DNA from: Pleionea sp. CnH1-48
GTDB lineage: Bacteria; Pseudomonadota; Gammaproteobacteria; Enterobacterales; Kangiellaceae
DNA length: 64,000 nucleotides
Direction: 5' to 3'
NCBI RefSeq assembly: GCF_024124665.1
Contig: NZ_JAMXSB010000016.1
Span: 1 to 64,000 of the forward strand
Below the pieces are notes generated by a model. The model worked only from the letters and a program-made list of their open reading frames with translations, ran no database searches and was not told the DNA's origin. Each line of letters starts with the position of its first letter. Position 1 is the first letter of the stretch. Positions 63,182 to 64,000 of the stretch are shown one piece after another. The translations under genes and the position numbers were made by a program.

Positions 63182-63973
63182 ATGCTTTCTTTTGTGATGG
63201 TGGGCTGTGCCGCTTTGCTCACCGCCATTTTGACCATGTTTTCTGGATTTGGGCTCGGTACCTTGCTGATGCCCGTGTTTGCGCTTTTCTTCCCTTTGCC
63301 TGTGGCTGTGGCTTCGACGGCTTTGGTTCATGGCGCTAATAATTTATTCAAAGTGTCTTTGATGCACCGTGATGCGGATAAGGCCGTCGTGTTACGTTTT
63401 GGCTTAACAGCTGTCGCGGCTGCCTGGTGCGGTGCCTGGATATTATCGCAATTGGCCCATTGGACGTTGGATATTCGTTGGCAATGGTTTGCCGTTGATT
63501 TTGTTACGACGCCTTTGAATATTACTTTAGGGCTACTGATATTAGCCTTTACCGCCATCGATCATTGGCCGACATTAAAGAAGAAGCAATTGGCGCCTCG
63601 TTGGCTACCGGTTGGGGGAATTATTTCTGGCTTCTTTGGTGGCCTGTCGGGCCATCAAGGCGCATTTCGTTCTATGTTTTTGTTGTCTTATGGTTTAACA
63701 CCTAAAACATTTGTCGCGACTCAGGCCGTGTTAGCGACTATGGTTGATACAACGCGTTTGCTGGTTTATGGAACTCTGTTACTCACTGTCGATGCAACGG
63801 ATTCTATCGGGGCAATAGATTGGCCTCATATATTGGTTGCAACGGTTTGTGCTTTTATCGGAACCTTAACGGCGCGCAAATATCTCGAAAAAATTAAAAT
63901 TGCTTTTGTGCGTCGTCTAACGACTTTCATGCTTGTATTAGTCGCGGTAGGGCTGATTCTGGGGATTTTATAG
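63182..63973 (+). CDS. TauE/SafE-family membrane transporter
   Basis: The 263-residue product has about eight membrane helices and TauE/SafE features: FSGFGLGTLLMPVFALFFPL near the N-terminus and GGIISGFFGGLSGHQGAFRS in the middle. The family moves sulfite, sulfoacetate or other organic acids; the substrate here is unknown. The ATG at 63182 has AGGA 7 bases upstream; a TTG six codons earlier is less likely. Confidence 0.85.
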   Translation: MLSFVMVGCAALLTAILTMFSGFGLGTLLMPVFALFFPLPVAVASTALVHGANNLFKVSLMHRDADKAVVLRFGLTAVAAAWCGAWILSQLAHWTLDIRWQWFAVDFVTTPLNITLGLLILAFTAIDHWPTLKKKQLAPRWLPVGGIISGFFGGLSGHQGAFRSMFLLSYGLTPKTFVATQAVLATMVDTTRLLVYGTLLLTVDATDSIGAIDWPHILVATVCAFIGTLTARKYLEKIKIAFVRRLTTFMLVLVAVGLILGIL

Positions 63974-64000
63974 GCTTGCTTGAGCTAAGGGCTGCGATCA

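Noticed and set aside
1-64000. CRISPR array or cas genes
   Set aside because: No regularly spaced short repeats and no Cas-like products were seen; the repeats present are large direct or palindromic ones.

Overview
The window reads as ordinary chromosomal DNA of a heterotrophic, probably marine gammaproteobacterium. The gene order cysZ-smc-zipA-ligase, a LiuR-controlled leucine catabolic operon, secreted S46 and S9 peptidases, an IscR/Suf locus beside suhB-trmJ, and a moderately AT-rich base composition would all suit Kangiella or a close relative. That placement is an inference from gene content, not from a search.

Layout from left to right. Bases 1-128 are the terminal part of an IS256-family insertion sequence that runs off the left edge. 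Next come a lipoprotein, a membrane-anchored TPR protein and a small secreted protein (0.3-3.6 kb). The block cysZ, smc, zipA and a divergent NAD-dependent DNA ligase follows (3.6-11.1 kb). A secreted metallo-beta-lactamase-fold enzyme, a MAPEG protein, an isoaspartyl peptidase, methionine aminopeptidase and an RsgA-type GTPase fill 11.1-16.0 kb. The GTPase gene is preceded by a 12-codon leader ORF embedded in mutually exclusive hairpins. Two unknown genes, a Spo0M-like protein and a DPP7-type S46 peptidase lead to 20.6 kb.

From 32.3 down to 20.9 kb, on the minus strand, lies a complete leucine/isovalerate pathway: liuR, isovaleryl-CoA dehydrogenase, thiolase, a second acyl-CoA dehydrogenase, both methylcrotonyl-CoA carboxylase subunits, methylglutaconyl-CoA hydratase, HMG-CoA lyase and a two-subunit 3-oxoacid CoA-transferase. 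A perfect palindrome upstream of liuR fits its operator. The short rmf gene with a structured leader and a Nudix hydrolase follow. Bases 33.7-34.8 kb are gene-free: two ~207-bp direct repeats flank a multibranched palindromic element.

From 34.8 to 50.7 kb are nadA, an exported methyltransferase-like protein, a TonB-dependent receptor, a cupin and SixA pair, divergent ppsR/ppsA, a GNAT enzyme, a tightly overlapping four-gene operon (acyl-CoA ligase, MEST-like hydrolase, ArsN2-like acetyltransferase, DMT transporter) and an S9 peptidase. From 50.7 to 61.7 kb is the iron-sulfur region: sufBCDSA-sufT-sufE behind an IscR homologue that has lost most of its cluster ligands, then suhB, trmJ, cysE and an iscS whose product lacks the IscU-docking tail. 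Two identical tRNA-Lys(UUU) genes, a ribbon-helix-helix-like protein and a TauE/SafE permease close the window. Three copies of an interspersed palindromic repeat lie at 16.1, 36.7 and 44.4 kb.

The best candidates for new biology are the rsgA leader, the IscR variant with the Suf-for-Isc replacement, the ligase with a charge-reversed motif IV lysine, the 34-kb repeat structure and the acyl-ligase operon.
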